7,035 nt of DNA from a bacterium (lineage in GTDB: Bacteria > Planctomycetota > Phycisphaerae > Phycisphaerales > UBA1924), in contig NVSM01000004.1 in NCBI GenBank assembly GCA_002401225.1, forward strand, positions 66,750 through 73,784. Reading direction: 5' to 3'. The position numbers and the translations under genes were made by a program. This document shows positions 6,353 to 7,035 of this stretch, piece after piece; position 1 is the stretch's first letter, and the number at the start of each line of letters is the position of its first letter. The notes under the pieces were generated by a model. The model was not told where the DNA came from and did no database searches. It worked only from the letters and a program-made list of their open reading frames with translations.

Positions 6353-6381
6353 AGCATATCATCTTCCTATTCGGATCGCAA
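6353..6381 (-). promoter_or_regulatory. Possible extended -10 promoter of the prepilin-like gene
   Basis: On the minus strand TTGCGA (6381-6376) and TATGCT (6358-6353) are 17 bases apart, and the -10 is preceded by TGA, an extended -10 feature. Each hexamer matches four of six consensus positions. Transcription would begin near 6346, giving a leader of about 270 bases that includes all the dyads from 6081 to 6279. The -35 lies within an inverted repeat at 6372-6390 (CGGATCG / CGATCTG, one wobble), and the -10 overlaps another at 6342-6354 (CTTGC / GCAAG), as operators often do. Confidence 0.4.
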
Positions 6382-6449
6382 CCCGATCTGTTCCGTTTCT
6401 GACCGGATGATCACCAAAACACCCTATTTTACCATCCTGAAGGCTCCGA

Positions 6450-6917
6450 ATGCCCAATTTAAACCCAAACGAATCGCTCAAAAATCTGAATATCACCCTT
6501 CCTGATGCCCCAAAGCCAGTCGCAGCCTATGTTCCGGCCCGCCAGAGCGGAAACTTGGTGTATATCTCTGGGCAGATTCCAATGCTTAACGGCACCCTGA
6601 TGGCAACCGGAGCAGTGCCCTCAAAGGTCTCGGTTGAACAAGCCATCGAGTGTGCTCAGCAATGCACCCTCAACGCACTCGCAAACCTACAGAATCATCT
6701 AGGCGATCTTTCCAAAGTGACTGGAGTGATCCGCGTTGGGGTCTTTGTGGCTTCAGATATTGGCTTTGGTTCACAGCCTCAGATTGCGAATGGATGTTCG
6801 GATCTACTCGTTAAAATCTTCGGAGAGCCAGGATCACATGCACGGGCGGCTGTTGGTGTTTCGGCATTGCCTCTCGATGTGCCCGTCGAAATTGAGTTCA
6901 TCTTCGAAGTCGAATGA
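6450..6917 (+). CDS. RidA/YjgF/YER057c/UK114 family protein
   Basis: The 155-residue protein belongs to the Rid superfamily, small trimeric cytoplasmic proteins. The best-known members hydrolyse reactive enamine/imine intermediates such as 2-aminoacrylate released by PLP enzymes. Typical blocks are GNLVYISGQIP (34-44), QAIECAQQCTLNALANLQ (64-81) and the C-terminal HARAAVGVSALPLDVPVEIE (130-149). R132 corresponds to the arginine that binds the substrate carboxylate in active members. The HARxAVGVxxLPLxxxVExE pattern and the length of about 155, compared with about 128 for archetypal RidA, point to the longer subgroup whose substrate is less certain. The start has a Shine-Dalgarno GAAGG six bases upstream. 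It stands alone and converges on the gene at the right edge; no PLP enzyme is seen nearby. Confidence 0.9.
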   Translation: MPNLNPNESLKNLNITLPDAPKPVAAYVPARQSGNLVYISGQIPMLNGTLMATGAVPSKVSVEQAIECAQQCTLNALANLQNHLGDLSKVTGVIRVGVFVASDIGFGSQPQIANGCSDLLVKIFGEPGSHARAAVGVSALPLDVPVEIEFIFEVE

Positions 6918-6921
6918 GTAT

Positions 6922-6950
6922 AAAAAAAGCCGCACCAAACGGTACGGCTT
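6922..6950 (-). terminator. Intrinsic terminator of the right-edge gene
   Basis: Bases 6927-6936 (AAGCCGCACC) pair with 6941-6950 (GGTACGGCTT) around a four-base loop. Read as plus-strand RNA there is a C-A mismatch, but on the minus strand it becomes a U-G pair, giving an unbroken 10-bp stem followed by seven T residues (6928-6922). Both the wobble and the T tract assign it to the minus-strand gene ending at 6972. It sits five bases after the RidA stop codon and might also help end that transcript, although no T run follows on the plus strand. Confidence 0.9.
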
Positions 6951-6971
6951 GAAAACTCGTTCAATCGCGGA

Positions 6972-7035
6972 TCACTTGTCAAACGCGGCAGCATAGTCTG
7001 CCAAGAAGCGTTCGATGCCGCTATCTGTCAACGGA
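6972..7035 (-). CDS. C-terminal end of a probable transaldolase / fructose-6-phosphate aldolase family protein (partial)
   Basis: The last 20 codons before a TGA at 6974-6972 read PLTDSGIERFLADYAAAFDK. The pattern PLTDxGIxxFLxDW is typical of the end of the short (about 215-residue) bacterial transaldolases of the TalC/fructose-6-phosphate aldolase group, where the usual text is HPLTDxGxxxFLxDW. Here tyrosine replaces the tryptophan and the tail is slightly longer. Such enzymes act in the non-oxidative pentose phosphate pathway. A terminator follows 22 bases downstream, which supports a real gene end. With so few residues the family call is tentative. Confidence 0.6.
   Translation of the reverse strand, partial: PLTDSGIERFLADYAAAFDK

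Larger units (their letters stand above)
6077..6449. other. 373-base divergent spacer, rich in inverted repeats
   Basis: This spacer separates the start codons of the prepilin-like gene (minus) and the RidA-family gene (plus). I find no convincing gene in it. It holds a series of dyads: 6081-6096, 6099-6121, 6123-6139, 6144-6172, 6179-6235, 6257-6279, 6322-6341, 6342-6354 and 6372-6390. The best are listed separately. For the RidA gene the only promoter-like element nearby is TATTTT (6425-6430), with no good -35 partner. A more distant option is TTGACT (6081-6086) with TATACA (6107-6112), but the spacer of 20 bases is long. The Shine-Dalgarno of the RidA gene is GAAGG at 6439-6443, six bases before its ATG. 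Confidence 0.7.

Overview
The window looks like chromosomal DNA of a planctomycete, probably of the Phycisphaerae. Two protein signatures suggest this: a zinc ribbon of the CxxCGYNLxGL...CxECG type on a membrane protein, and a prepilin-like protein starting KNAFTLIELLVVIAIIALLIGILLPALG with a late NVxFxDxHVE motif. This placement is inference from protein style; no search was run.

Layout. Positions 1-809 (minus) hold a multi-spanning membrane protein with an N-terminal zinc ribbon; its C-terminus lies outside the window. A 167-base divergent gap with a stem-loop and a possible promoter leads to a complete MoxR-type AAA+ ATPase (977-1924, plus). This converges, across only 21 bases, on a large fused FAD/iron-sulfur dehydrogenase of the YdiJ / D-2-hydroxyglutarate dehydrogenase type (1946-4873, minus). 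Upstream of it on the same strand is a type II-secretion/pilin-like protein (5015-6076, minus), separated by a strong intrinsic terminator (4926-4960). A 373-base divergent spacer (6077-6449), unusually dense in inverted repeats, separates it from a RidA/YjgF-family protein (6450-6917, plus). At the right edge are a minus-strand terminator (6922-6950) and the last 20 codons of a probable transaldolase/fructose-6-phosphate aldolase (from 6972, minus).

The genes do not form one obvious pathway: they read as ordinary housekeeping and cell-envelope genes, each largely in its own transcription unit, with strand changes and terminators between them. I see no phage, transposon, CRISPR, tRNA or rRNA. 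The MoxR ATPase lacks its usual DUF58/vWA partners within the window.

The most unusual part is non-coding. The leader between the prepilin-like gene and the RidA gene contains a possible three-way junction, a long bulged hairpin, several smaller stems and a hairpin whose loop and 3' arm carry the prepilin Shine-Dalgarno sequence. It may be a structured regulatory RNA of unknown class, but this rests on reading one sequence by eye, and the strand carrying the structure is uncertain.
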